A stretch of 64,000 nucleotides of DNA from Consotaella aegiceratis (lineage in GTDB: Bacteria; Pseudomonadota; Alphaproteobacteria; Rhizobiales; Rhizobiaceae): contig NZ_JAZHFT010000019.1 of NCBI RefSeq assembly GCF_036541425.1, positions 1-64,000 of the forward strand, read 5' to 3'. Numbering within the stretch: position 1 is the stretch's first letter; each line of letters starts with the position of its first letter. Shown here piece by piece: positions 42,321-51,468 of the stretch. The notes below the pieces were generated by a model that was not told where the DNA came from, did no database searches, and saw only the letters and a program-made list of their open reading frames with translations. The translations under genes were made by a program, and so were the position numbers.

Positions 42321-44621
42321 TTACTTGCGCTCGACGGCTTCTGCCACCGCGATCGCCGCCATGTTGACGATGCCGCGGCCCGTGACGGATGGCGCCAGGA
42401 TGTGAGCCGGCTTGGCCGGGCCCAAGAGCACGGGGCCGACATGCAGGGCGTCGGTCATGGCCTGCACTACCGTGAGCGTGATGTTCGCCGCATCGAGATT
42501 CGGGAAGACCAGCAGGTTGGCCTCGCCGGTCAACGTGGTGTCGGGCATCAGGCGGCGGCGCAGCGGCTCCGACAGTGCGGCATCGCCATGCATCTCGCCG
42601 TCGATCTCGAGGTCCGGGGCCTGCGCGCGGATCAATGCGAGCGCATCGCTCAGCTTGCGCGTCTGGCAGGTGTCGTCGCTGCCGAAGTTGGAATGCGAGA
42701 TCAACGCCACCTTCGGCTCGATGCCGAAACGCCGAATGGCCGTTGCGGCGTGGACCGTCATCTCGGCGAGATCTTCGGCGCTCGGATCGCGCTGGACGTA
42801 GGTATCGAGGAAAAACTTCGTGCCCTGCTGTGCGATCAACGCGCTCATGGCGGCAAATTTCCGGGTCCCGTCGGCCGCGCCGAGGACCTGGATGATGTCG
42901 CGGACATGGCCGGAGAACTGGCCTTCGAGGCCGCACAGCAGCGCATCGGCCTCGCCGCGCGAGACGGCGATGGCACCGATCACCGTGGTGTTGGTGCGCA
43001 CCAGGGTTCGAGCCGTGTCGGGATGCACTCCCTTGCGGCCGACCTTGGCGAAGTAGTGGTCGACATATTCGCGATAGCGCGGGTCGTCCTCGGGGTTGAT
43101 GATCTCGAAATCGTCCTTCGGACGGATTCTGAGACCATAGCGCTCGATGCGTGCGGCAATGACGCTGGGACGCCCGATCAGGATCGGCTGGCCGATCGAT
43201 TCTTCGAGGATCGTCTGTGTTGCCCGCAGAACGCGCTCGTCCTCGCCGTCGGAGAAGACGATCCGCTTGCCGGAATTGCGCGCGATCTGGAAGACCGGCT
43301 TCATCATCAGCTGCGACCGGAAGATGAAGCGGTTGAGCTTTTCGGTGTAGGCCTCGAAATCGGTGATCGGCCGGGTGGCGACGCCCGAGTCCGCGGCCGC
43401 CTTGGCGACGGCGGGGGCGATCTTCAGGATCAGCCGGGGGTCGAACGGCGTCGGAATGAGATAAGTCGGGCCGAAAATCGGCGTCTCGGAGCCATAGGCC
43501 TGGGCCGCCGCCTCCGAAACCTCCTCGCGCGCCAGCGCCGCGATCGCGTCGACGGCGGCCTTCTTCATCTCCTCGTTGATGGCCGTGGCGCCGCAATCCA
43601 GCGCGCCGCGGAACATGAAGGGGAAGCACAGCACGTTGTTGACCTGGTTCGGGAAGTCCGAGCGGCCGGTGCAGATCATGGCGTCCTCGCGCACGGCGCG
43701 CGCCTCGTCCGGCATGATCTCCGGCGTGGGGTTGGCGAGGGCCATGATCAACGGCCGATCCGCCATCTTGGCGACCATATCGGGCTTCAGCGCGCCGGCC
43801 TTCGAAAGGCCGAGGAAGATGTCGGCGCCCTCCATCGCGTCGCTCAGCGTGCGCGCCTCGGTCGGGCGGGCATAGAAGGCCTTGGAATAGTGCATCTCGC
43901 CGGGGCGGCCTTCGTAGACGACGCCCTTGGAATCGCAGACGAGGATATTTTCCTTGCGAGCGCCGAGCGCGACCAGAAGGTTGAGGCAGGCGATCGCGGA
44001 GGCGCCGGCGCCCGAGGCGACGATCTTGACCTCTTCCAGCTTCTTTTCGGCGAGCATGAGTGCATTGCGGATGGCGGCCGCCACGATGATCGCAGTGCCG
44101 TGCTGGTCGTCGTGGAAGATCGGGATGCCCATGCGTTCGACCAGCCGCTTCTCGACCTCGAAGCATTCGGGCGCCTTGATGTCCTCGAGGTTGATGCCGC
44201 CGAAGGTCGGCTCCAGCGCCGAGATGACCTCGACCATGCGATCGATGTCCGGCGCGTCGATCTCTATGTCGAAAACGTCGATGTCGGCGAACTTCTTGAA
44301 CAGAACCGCCTTGCCCTCCATCACCGGCTTGCCGGCGAGAGGACCGATATTGCCGAGGCCGAGCACGGCGCTGCCGTTGGAGATGACGGCGACGAGGTTG
44401 GAGCGGCTGGTGTAATCGGCGGCCAGCGACGGATCGTCGGCAATCGCCAGACAGGGGGCGGCGACACCCGGCGAATAGGCGAGGGCGAGATCGCGCTGGT
44501 TTCCGAGCGGCTTGGTGGCCCGGATGGCCAGCTTTCCGGGACCGGGATAGCGATGGTAGAAAAGCGCCTGCTGGTTCAGATCGCCGCCTTTCGACGGGCT
44601 GCTTTTGTCGGTCGTAGACAT
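42321..44621 (-). CDS. maeB: NADP-dependent malic enzyme with phosphotransacetylase-like domain
   Basis: 766 residues in the MaeB layout: malic N-domain (YSPGVAAPCLAIADDPSLAA), NAD(P)-binding domain (KIVASGAGASAIACLNLLVA, then ICTGRSDFPNQVNNVLCFPF), and C-terminal PTA/PTB domain (about 440-760: IVFSDGEDERVLRATQTILE, HVRDIIQVLGAADGTRKFAA) that in relatives is regulatory, sensing acetyl-CoA. It decarboxylates malate to pyruvate. ATG at 44621 preceded by GAGAGGGAAA on the coding strand; an upstream in-frame start at 44669 lacks support. Confidence 0.93.
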   Translation of the reverse strand: MSTTDKSSPSKGGDLNQQALFYHRYPGPGKLAIRATKPLGNQRDLALAYSPGVAAPCLAIADDPSLAADYTSRSNLVAVISNGSAVLGLGNIGPLAGKPVMEGKAVLFKKFADIDVFDIEIDAPDIDRMVEVISALEPTFGGINLEDIKAPECFEVEKRLVERMGIPIFHDDQHGTAIIVAAAIRNALMLAEKKLEEVKIVASGAGASAIACLNLLVALGARKENILVCDSKGVVYEGRPGEMHYSKAFYARPTEARTLSDAMEGADIFLGLSKAGALKPDMVAKMADRPLIMALANPTPEIMPDEARAVREDAMICTGRSDFPNQVNNVLCFPFMFRGALDCGATAINEEMKKAAVDAIAALAREEVSEAAAQAYGSETPIFGPTYLIPTPFDPRLILKIAPAVAKAAADSGVATRPITDFEAYTEKLNRFIFRSQLMMKPVFQIARNSGKRIVFSDGEDERVLRATQTILEESIGQPILIGRPSVIAARIERYGLRIRPKDDFEIINPEDDPRYREYVDHYFAKVGRKGVHPDTARTLVRTNTTVIGAIAVSRGEADALLCGLEGQFSGHVRDIIQVLGAADGTRKFAAMSALIAQQGTKFFLDTYVQRDPSAEDLAEMTVHAATAIRRFGIEPKVALISHSNFGSDDTCQTRKLSDALALIRAQAPDLEIDGEMHGDAALSEPLRRRLMPDTTLTGEANLLVFPNLDAANITLTVVQAMTDALHVGPVLLGPAKPAHILAPSVTGRGIVNMAAIAVAEAVERK

Positions 44622-44811
44622 GGAATTTCCCTCTCCCGCTCGCGCGGTGCCAATTGCTGTCCTCCGCAAGGCACACCGAGCCCGACTCCAGGCGGAGTCT
44701 CCCTTATTCTTTTAGCCCAACCGCGGGCGCTGGTGAAACCTCAATCGGAGGAGTGCGACGATATTGAATCGGCTTGCGTCGCAAAACTTCGAAATCCGTG
44801 TGCGGAAGGCT

Positions 44812-44829
44812 GCGTCATACGACTGATAC
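44812..44829 (+). promoter_or_regulatory. Candidate Pho box upstream of plcP
   Basis: GCGTCAT-ACGA-CTGATAC resembles two PhoB half-sites (CTGTCAT-N4-CTGTCAT) with correct 11-base spacing: five of seven matches in the first and four of seven in the second. It lies 50 bases before the metallophosphoesterase ATG. The biology of the PlcP/Agt family makes it plausible. Confidence 0.4.
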
Positions 44830-44878
44830 GTGAATCGGGCATGGGGAGCCGCGACCAAGAAGCATAGGTGGCAGACCG

Positions 44879-45727
44879 ATGTCCACGACGCACCAACCGA
44901 GCGGGGCGAGACATTTCCGGGCGCTCTTCATTTCCGACGTCCATCTCGGCTCGAAGGCGGCGCAAGCCGAATTGCTTGTGGATTTCCTTCGACGCCACGA
45001 CGCCGAGACGATCTATCTGGTCGGCGACATCGTCGACGGCTGGCGCCTGAAGCGCAACTGGCATTTCCCGCAGCTGCACAACGATGTGGTCCAGAAGATT
45101 TTGCGAAAGGCGCGCAAGGGCAGCCGGATCATCTATATCCCCGGCAATCACGACGAATTCCTGCGCGAGTTTCTCGGCGAGCATTTCGGCGGCATCGAGG
45201 TCAAGGCGAGCCATGTCCACGAGACCGCCGACGGCCGCCGCTTTCTGATCATGCACGGCGACGAGTTCGACGTCGTGGTGCGCAATGCGCGCCTGCTCGC
45301 CTATCTGGGCGATTGGGCCTACGACGCGGCGATCGCCATCAACGTCGTCTTCAACACGGTCCGGCGCAAGCTCGGTTTTCCCTACTGGTCGTTTTCTGCC
45401 TGGGCCAAGCTCAAGGTGAAAAATGCGGTCAGCTTCATCGGCGCCTTCGAAGACGCTTTGGCGGAAGAGGCGCGACGCCAGAATTGCGATGGCGTGATCT
45501 GCGGCCATATCCATCACGCGGTGATCGGCGAACGCGCCGGCATCGAGTACGTCAACACCGGCGACTGGGTCGAAAGCTGCACGGCGGTTGCCGAGCGCCA
45601 CGACGGCGCATTCGAGCTGATCCGCTGGACGGAACTGCGCGGTCCGCTCACCGCGCCGCAGGACAAGGCCGCGGCGCGCAGCCGCGAACCGGAGCCAAGG
45701 CCCGTCGCTATCGGAGAAGCGGCGTGA
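44879..45727 (+). CDS. plcP: PlcP-like metallophosphoesterase (phospholipid remodelling)
   Basis: 282 residues of the calcineurin-like family with all metal motifs: ISDVHLG, GDIVDGW, PGNHDEF, MHGDEFD, CGHIHHA, YVNTGDW. Often annotated UDP-2,3-diacylglucosamine hydrolase. However, most alphaproteobacteria use LpxI for lipid A, and this gene overlaps a glycosyltransferase, the arrangement of PlcP-Agt. In Sinorhizobium-type bacteria PlcP cleaves phospholipid head groups under phosphate starvation, and the released diacylglycerol becomes glyco- or betaine lipid. Start ATG 44879 behind AGGTGG. Assignment is by context and pattern. Confidence 0.75.
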   Translation: MSTTHQPSGARHFRALFISDVHLGSKAAQAELLVDFLRRHDAETIYLVGDIVDGWRLKRNWHFPQLHNDVVQKILRKARKGSRIIYIPGNHDEFLREFLGEHFGGIEVKASHVHETADGRRFLIMHGDEFDVVVRNARLLAYLGDWAYDAAIAINVVFNTVRRKLGFPYWSFSAWAKLKVKNAVSFIGAFEDALAEEARRQNCDGVICGHIHHAVIGERAGIEYVNTGDWVESCTAVAERHDGAFELIRWTELRGPLTAPQDKAAARSREPEPRPVAIGEAA

Positions 45728-46761
45728 TGCGAATTCTGATCGCCACCGATGCGTGGTTTCCGCAGATCAACGGCGTGGTGCGCACGCTGTCGAACCTCGT
45801 TGCCGAACTGCAGAAACGTGACATCGAGGTGCTGGTGGTCTCGCCGCAGGATTTTCGCACGATCCCGTGTCCGAGCTATCCGCAGATCCGTTTGGCACTC
45901 GCCCGCTCGGCGGTTCTGTCGCAGCGAATCGCGGCCTTCGATCCTCATGTCGTCCATATCGCCACCGAGGGGCCGATCGGCCTTGCGGCACGCCGGGCGA
46001 CGCTCAGGGCAGGGCGGGCCTTCACGACGAGCTTTCATACGCGCTTTCCCGAATATCTGCGGCGGCGGGCGCCGATTCCCGAGCCGGTGACCTATTCCTT
46101 CCTGCGGTGGTTTCATCGGCCCGCGGCCGCCTGCCTCGTGCCCAGTGATACCGTCCGGCAGTCGCTGGCGGCCAAGGGTTTCGGCAGACTGGTGACCTGG
46201 CCGCGCGGGATCGACGAATCGCTGTTTCGTCCGCGCCAAAGCCTGGATCTCGGACTGAAGCGGCCGATCTTCCTGACGGTGTCGCGGCTGGCGCCGGAGA
46301 AGAACATCGAGGCCTTTCTCGACCTCGATCTGCCGGGCTCGAAGCTGGTCGTCGGCGATGGGCCCTCCTTCAAGGATCTGGTTCGACGCTATCCCGACGT
46401 GCATTTCGCGGGCTCCCAGACCGGCGAGAGGCTGGCGCAGTACTACAGCACCGCGGACGTGTTCGTATTCCCGTCGAAGACCGACACCTTCGGCATCGTC
46501 CTGATCGAAGCCCTGGCCTGCGGCGTGCCGGTTGCCGCCTATCCCGAACCGGGGCCGCTCGACGTGATCGCGGCGACCGGCGCCGGCCATATATCGGGCG
46601 ATCTCAGAACCGCCTGCCTGCAAGCCCTGACGCTGGATCGCGCCGCTGCTCTGGAGCGTTCGCGCGCCTTCCGTTGGGAGGCTTGCGCCGACGTCTTCCT
46701 GTCTACGGTGGCGCAGCGACTGCCAGGCATCGATGCTGAGATGCTGCCGCTGGCAAGCTGA
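45727..46761 (+). CDS. Glycosyltransferase family 4 (Agt-like, glycolipid synthesis)
   Basis: 344 residues, GT-B fold: N-domain ILIATDAWFPQINGVVRTLS, VHIATEGPIGLAARR; C-domain FLTVSRLAPEKNIEAFLDLD, FPSKTDTFGIVLIEALACGV with the conserved E-x7-E pair. The ATG overlaps the plcP stop (TGATG), so the two are coupled. In PlcP-Agt pairs this enzyme adds hexose or glucuronate to diacylglycerol. GDP-mannose-dependent mannosyltransferase annotations are the alternative. Confidence 0.8.
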   Translation: MRILIATDAWFPQINGVVRTLSNLVAELQKRDIEVLVVSPQDFRTIPCPSYPQIRLALARSAVLSQRIAAFDPHVVHIATEGPIGLAARRATLRAGRAFTTSFHTRFPEYLRRRAPIPEPVTYSFLRWFHRPAAACLVPSDTVRQSLAAKGFGRLVTWPRGIDESLFRPRQSLDLGLKRPIFLTVSRLAPEKNIEAFLDLDLPGSKLVVGDGPSFKDLVRRYPDVHFAGSQTGERLAQYYSTADVFVFPSKTDTFGIVLIEALACGVPVAAYPEPGPLDVIAATGAGHISGDLRTACLQALTLDRAAALERSRAFRWEACADVFLSTVAQRLPGIDAEMLPLAS

Positions 46762-46873
46762 TCCGGCGGTTTTTACCCGTCGATGCTGGCTCGGGATCTC
46801 CCGGCTCCGAGCAGGCTGCGCCTTTGCGGTGTTGCCGACGCACGACGCTTCCTCCAAAAAACCGCTCGCTTTG

Positions 46874-46900
46874 TGTCATGGTACGGCGCGTGCCATGACA
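46874..46900. promoter_or_regulatory. 27-base near-perfect palindrome
   Basis: TGTCATGGTACG / CGTGCCATGACA with GCG centre; 11 of 12 positions complementary and the twelfth is a T-G pair. No T-run follows. It could be the agt terminator or a protein-binding dyad; it lies 60 bases after agt is closed by its stop plus intergenic DNA, and directly before the CtrA-like site. Confidence 0.45.
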
Positions 46901-46905
46901 GACCG

Positions 46906-46920
46906 TTAACGGGCTATTAA
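46906..46920. promoter_or_regulatory. CtrA-like site TTAA-N7-TTAA
   Basis: TTAA CGGGCTA TTAA matches the CtrA consensus TTAA-N7-TTAA, in AT-poor surroundings and upstream of a cell-envelope operon. By base composition such a site is expected well under once in this window, but a single site is not proof. Confidence 0.45.
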
Positions 46921-47156
46921 GTTCCGCAGCGAACTGCCGGCGCTCTGTGCTAAGGCGGTGCTGGCGATCGAGGATGGGGCCGTGGGGCCCGCCATCGACA
47001 ACGAGGTTGAGTCCGAATGCCGAAATGCCCGACAGCGCGTTCGTATCCGTTCCTTTGCTGCGACGAAGGTCCGGGTTCCACGTGGGCGTCGGCGGTCGCT
47101 GACGATTGCGACATCCGGATCTGCCGGTCTCGTTCCGCCTTCCGGAGCAGAGCGGC

Positions 47157-48362
47157 TTGAGCGCGGCCGAGACGACTGATTCGTCCGTCGAGGACGCCGG
47201 CGAGCGTTTGCACCCCCTGTTTCAGCAGGTGACGCCTCCAAGCCTGACGGCCGATCGGGAGGGCGACCGGATCGTGCTTCGCCTGGCTGGCGACTGGCTG
47301 GCCCGGACCGTGGGATCCGTCGAGAAGACGGTGGCCGAGACCGAACAGGCGGAGCTCGGCAACACGCTGGTTCTGGACTGCTCGGAGACGGGCCGCATCG
47401 ACACGGCGGGCGCCTATCTGGTCGAGCGCCTGTCGCGATCGCTCTCGGCCAAGGGGCGGACCGTCGAAATGGCCGGCGTCGGCCCGCATGCCGCGCTGTT
47501 TGAAGCGGTCGCCCATGCCCTGAAGCGGGAGGAGCCGCAACCGGCGCCATCCCGGCGCTTCAGCCTGACGGATGGGCTGGCGACGATCGGCGAAGCGATG
47601 TTCGTGATGGGCCGCGAGGTTCTGACGTGGCTGCACATCGTCGGCGCGTCGCTTCACGGAGCCGGCCGTCGCATGACCGGCAAGGCCAAGCTGCGGCCCG
47701 CCGCCATCGTCAATCAAGTCGACCGGATGGGGGTGAAGGCGGTGCCGATCATCGCGCTGATGAGCTTTCTCATCGGCGGGATCATCGCCCAGCAGGGTGC
47801 CTTCCAGCTGCGCTATTTCGGTGCCGAGATCTTCGTGGTGGATCTGGTCGGCATCCTGGTTCTGCGCGAGATCGGCGTCCTGCTGACGGCGATCATGATC
47901 GCCGGCCGCTCCGGCAGTGCCATCACCGCCGAGATCGGATCGATGAAGATGCGCGAGGAGGTCGACGCGCTTCAGGTGATCGGACTGAACCCGATCGGCG
48001 TCCTGGTTTTTCCGCGGCTGGTGGCCTTGACGCTGGCTCTGCCGCTGCTCACCATCCTGTCCGATCTGGCGAGCCTGCTCGGGGCGATCGGCGTGACCTG
48101 GGCCTATTCCGGAATTCCGCCGGACGCCTTCATCCAGCGACTGCGCGACGCGATCGACATTTCGACGGTTTTCGCCGGACTGATCAAGGCGCCGTTCATG
48201 GCAATCATCATCGGCCTCGTGGCCTCCGGCGAAGGTCTCAAGGTCGGCGGCAGCGCCGAGAGTCTGGGGCTTCACGTGACCGCATCGGTGGTCAAGGCGA
48301 TTTTCCTCGTCATCCTGGTGGATGGCATTTTTGCGATTTTCTATGCAGCGATCGGGTACTGA
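47157..48362 (+). CDS. mlaE: Mla-type ABC permease with N-terminal STAS domain
   Basis: 401 residues. Residues about 25-110 form an STAS-like domain (LVLDCSETGRIDTAGAYLVE). Residues about 160-400 form the MlaE permease: FLIGGIIAQQGAFQLRYFGA, LREIGVLLTAIMIAGRSGSA, ITAEIGSMKMREEVDALQVI, APFMAIIIGLVASGEGLKVG. The STAS-MlaE fusion is usual in alphaproteobacteria. A TTG start at 47157 with GGAG upstream is chosen; TTG at 47106 would add 17 residues. It works with MlaF, the MCE protein and the lipoprotein to move phospholipids between membranes. Confidence 0.9.
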   Translation: MSAAETTDSSVEDAGERLHPLFQQVTPPSLTADREGDRIVLRLAGDWLARTVGSVEKTVAETEQAELGNTLVLDCSETGRIDTAGAYLVERLSRSLSAKGRTVEMAGVGPHAALFEAVAHALKREEPQPAPSRRFSLTDGLATIGEAMFVMGREVLTWLHIVGASLHGAGRRMTGKAKLRPAAIVNQVDRMGVKAVPIIALMSFLIGGIIAQQGAFQLRYFGAEIFVVDLVGILVLREIGVLLTAIMIAGRSGSAITAEIGSMKMREEVDALQVIGLNPIGVLVFPRLVALTLALPLLTILSDLASLLGAIGVTWAYSGIPPDAFIQRLRDAIDISTVFAGLIKAPFMAIIIGLVASGEGLKVGGSAESLGLHVTASVVKAIFLVILVDGIFAIFYAAIGY

Positions 48363-49176
48363 ACCAAACGGATCCCGGGCGGAGCCCGAAGTGGTGATCC
48401 GCGCCAGGGACGTCACCGTTGCCTTTGACGGCAAGACGGTGCTGGACGCCTTGTCGCTCGATGTCCGGCGGGGCGAGATCCTCGGCTTCGTGGGCGCCTC
48501 GGGCACCGGCAAGTCGGTGCTCCTTCGCACCATTCTGGGCTTGAACCGCAAGCAGGGCGGGACCATCGAGGTCTTCGGGGTCGACTACGACCGCGCCAGC
48601 GACGAGGATCGGCTGGCGGTCGAGCAGCGCTGGGGCGTCCTGTTCCAGCACGGTGCCCTGTTCTCCTCGCTGACCGTGTTGGAGAACATCCAGGTGCCGA
48701 TGCGCGAATATCTGGACCTCTCGTCGTCGCTGATGCGCGATCTCGCCAAGCTGAAGATCGAACTTGTGGGCCTGCAGCCGGACGCTGCAGACAAATACCC
48801 TTTCGAGCTGTCGGGCGGCATGATCAAGCGCGCCGCGCTGGCCCGTGCCCTGGCGCTCGATCCCGACATCGTCTTCCTGGACGAGCCGACCTCGGGGCTC
48901 GACCCGATCGGTGCGGCGGAGTTCGACGACCTGATCCGGACGTTGCGCGATACGCTGGGCCTCACCGTCTATATGGTGACACACGATCTCGACAGCCTCT
49001 ATCAGGCATGCGACAGGATCGCGGTGCTCGGTCGCAAGAAGGTGCTCGTGGAAGGGTCGCTCGAGACGATGCTCGACAGCGACGATCCTTGGGTCCGGTC
49101 GTATTTCCACGGCAAGCGCGCACGCGCCATCGTGGCGCCGGGGGCAGAGGCGGAACCAGCCGGGGAGAGCCTGTGA
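48343..49176 (+). CDS. mlaF: Mla-type ABC transporter ATP-binding protein
   Basis: 277 residues. Walker A VGASGTGKSVLL, signature LSGGMIKRAA (the Mla-specific GGM.KR form), Walker B VFLDEPTSGLDP, switch THD, and DSLYQACDRIAVLGRKKVL. The ATG lies 20 bases inside the end of mlaE. Couples ATP hydrolysis to lipid movement. Confidence 0.93.
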   Translation: MQRSGTEPNGSRAEPEVVIRARDVTVAFDGKTVLDALSLDVRRGEILGFVGASGTGKSVLLRTILGLNRKQGGTIEVFGVDYDRASDEDRLAVEQRWGVLFQHGALFSSLTVLENIQVPMREYLDLSSSLMRDLAKLKIELVGLQPDAADKYPFELSGGMIKRAALARALALDPDIVFLDEPTSGLDPIGAAEFDDLIRTLRDTLGLTVYMVTHDLDSLYQACDRIAVLGRKKVLVEGSLETMLDSDDPWVRSYFHGKRARAIVAPGAEAEPAGESL

Positions 49177-51407
49177 TGGAAACAAGAGCCAACTACGTTC
49201 TGGTGGGCATCTTCACTCTTGTGGTTCTCGCTCTCGGGTTCGGCTTCGTCTATTGGTCGGCGACCTACTCGGAGAGCGGCCGACAGGTGCCCCTTCTGGT
49301 CCGCATCGAGGGATCGGTGACCGGCCTCAGCCAGGGCAGCCAGGTGCTGTTCAACGGCTTGAGGGTCGGCGAGGTGCGCGAGTTGCGCATCGATCGAAAC
49401 GATCCACGCGTCGTCATCGCGACGACCATGGTGGACGCAACGACCCCGATCACGCGGTCGACCCAGGCCAATATCGGCTTCCAAGGACTGACCGGCATCG
49501 CCTTCATCGAACTGAAGGGCGGCGACGTCAGCGAGACCAACATCATCACCGAAGCGCAGTCGCAGGGCGCCTTGCCCGTCATCAAGGCGAATCCGTCGGA
49601 CGTGACCGACATCCTCGCCACCGCCCGCGATATCGCCGAACGCGCCGACAACATTCTGTCGCAGTTCGAGAGCATGGTCGACGACGTCGGCCCCGCCGTG
49701 CACGAAACCGCGGCGAACATCGCCGACACGTCCGAAAACGTCCGCCGCTTCACGGCGAGCTTGGCCGCCAACTCCGACGACATCGACACCTTCCTCGCCA
49801 GCGTCGGCGATCTGGCCGATTCCGCCAATACAGTCGCCAAGCAGCTGCCCGGCGCCATCGACACCGCGCAGGGCATCCTCGAAGCGGTGGACCCGCAGGC
49901 CGTCAGCAGCACCGTCGCGGACGTTGCCGCCACCGCCCATACGCTGCGCGAGCAGTCGCAGAACATCGCAAGTGTGGTCGAAAGCGCCTCCCGGGTCGCC
50001 GACAGCCTCAACTCGGTCGGCGAGACCATCGAGGCTAATCTCGACAGCGTCGACCGCTTCCTGACCAATCTCGGACCGCTATCCGACACCGTCAGTCAGG
50101 TCGCCACCAAGGCCGACACGACGCTCGGCTCGACCAACGAGATCCTGGCGGCCGTCGATCCGGAGCGGGTCACTGCGACGATCGACAGCATCTCCAACGC
50201 AGCCCAGGGTATCTCGGATGTCGCCACGGCCGTCGGCGGGCGCCGCGACGATATCGATGCGGCGATCTCCAGCGTGGCGAATGCGACGCGCAATATCGAT
50301 CAGGTGACGGCGACGATCGCCGACAAGCGAGAAGCGATCGACGGCTTCATCGATCGGTTGAGCCCCATCGCCAGCCAGGTCAGCAGCGTAGCCGAAAAGG
50401 CCGACGCCGCGCTCGGCTCGGCCAACGAGGTGCTGGCGGCCGTCGATCCGACGCGGATCACCTCGACGATCGAAAACATATCGAGCGCGGCCTCGAACGT
50501 CTCCGATGTCGCTTCGGCCGTGGGTGCGCGGCGCGACGATATCGATGCGGCGATCACCAACGTGACCAGCGCGACGCGCAGCATCCAAGAGCTGTCGGCA
50601 ATGCTGGCAGGCAACCGCGAGCAGATCGACAATTTCATCGCCCGGCTGCAGCCCATCGCCGACAACGTGACGGAAGCCAGCACGCGGTTGAACGACACGC
50701 TGGAATCGGCCAACCGGATCGTTTCCTCGATCGACAGCAACCAGGTGTCGGCGACCGTCGACGACGTTGCCGGTCTCGCCGCATCGCTCAACGAGAAATC
50801 GGGGGAGATCCAGTCGATCATCGACGGCGTCAACATCACGGTGCGCACGCTCGATACGGCGCTCACCGGGTTCAACGGGACCCGGTTGCGTGTCGACGAC
50901 ATCCTGGCCGCGATCGACCCGAACACCATCAACAAGGCGGTCGACAACGTCTCGTCGGCGACAACCAACGTGGCCGACGCAGCGGACTCCATCGCTCAGG
51001 TGGCCGACAGCATCAACGCGCGGCGCGACGACATCAACGAGGTCATCACCAACGTCCAGGAGATGAGCGCCAAGCTGAATGCCGCGTCGGACCGCGTCGA
51101 CGGACTGCTGGCCTCGCTCGACAATCTGCTCGGCAAGCAGGGCGAGGGCCTGAGCAACGACGTTCGTTCCACACTGACCGCCATCCGCGAGACGGCGTTG
51201 TCGCTCAAGTCGCAGATCACGCCGATCGCCGGCAACCTGCAGACCTTCACCGGAACCGGGCTGCGCGAGGTCCAGGGTCTGGTCCGCGACGTCACCCGTT
51301 CGGTCAATCGGATCGAGGAAGCGGTCACCAGCTTCTCCGACAATCCCAGCCGCATCATCTATGGCGGCGACACCGTAAAACAGTATGACGGGCGAACGCG
51401 GCGTTGA
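49176..51407 (+). CDS. mlaD: Very long MCE-domain protein (MlaD-type) with repeated coiled-coil tail
   Basis: 743 residues; MlaD is about 180 and many alphaproteobacterial ones 300-450. One N-terminal membrane anchor (YVLVGIFTLVVLALGFGFVY) is followed by one MCE domain (about 39-115: VPLLVRIEGSVTGLSQGSQV, GIAFIELKG). The remaining 600 residues are helical with alternating ADSxNxV/IDxAIxxV patterns, including two tandem 96-residue copies (316-411 and 412-507) that share LGS.NE.LAAVDP, ..RRDDIDAAI and ...I.DRL.PIA. Only one MCE ring is present, so the tail is expected to span the periplasm as a coiled tube. The start overlaps the mlaF stop (TGATG). Confidence 0.88.
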   Translation: METRANYVLVGIFTLVVLALGFGFVYWSATYSESGRQVPLLVRIEGSVTGLSQGSQVLFNGLRVGEVRELRIDRNDPRVVIATTMVDATTPITRSTQANIGFQGLTGIAFIELKGGDVSETNIITEAQSQGALPVIKANPSDVTDILATARDIAERADNILSQFESMVDDVGPAVHETAANIADTSENVRRFTASLAANSDDIDTFLASVGDLADSANTVAKQLPGAIDTAQGILEAVDPQAVSSTVADVAATAHTLREQSQNIASVVESASRVADSLNSVGETIEANLDSVDRFLTNLGPLSDTVSQVATKADTTLGSTNEILAAVDPERVTATIDSISNAAQGISDVATAVGGRRDDIDAAISSVANATRNIDQVTATIADKREAIDGFIDRLSPIASQVSSVAEKADAALGSANEVLAAVDPTRITSTIENISSAASNVSDVASAVGARRDDIDAAITNVTSATRSIQELSAMLAGNREQIDNFIARLQPIADNVTEASTRLNDTLESANRIVSSIDSNQVSATVDDVAGLAASLNEKSGEIQSIIDGVNITVRTLDTALTGFNGTRLRVDDILAAIDPNTINKAVDNVSSATTNVADAADSIAQVADSINARRDDINEVITNVQEMSAKLNAASDRVDGLLASLDNLLGKQGEGLSNDVRSTLTAIRETALSLKSQITPIAGNLQTFTGTGLREVQGLVRDVTRSVNRIEEAVTSFSDNPSRIIYGGDTVKQYDGRTRR
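50121..50696 (+). repeat. Two tandem 288-bp repeats inside mlaD
   Basis: Copies start at 50121 and 50409 with the shared opening CGCTCGGCTCG-CCAACGAG, and are in frame (96 codons each). Similarity persists along the copies at the protein level; diverged flanking copies (around 49880 and 50720) carry the same IDP/VDP...V..TV signature. Confidence 0.75.
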
Positions 51408-51468
51408 GGCGCCGCGTCGACCGGAACGGCGGGGCCAGCGGGCTCGCCGCGACAGCAAGGGGACGACT

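Larger units (their letters stand above)
46762..47156. other. Upstream region of the mla operon
   Basis: 395 bases with no supported gene except possible N-terminal extensions of mlaE. It carries a 27-base hairpin and an adjacent CtrA-like site (annotated separately), indicating a regulated promoter. Confidence 0.5.

Noticed and set aside
42315..44867. 850-codon + strand frame opposite maeB
   Set aside because: Antisense shadow; the maeB product is a complete known enzyme and the mirror translation has no recognisable motif.
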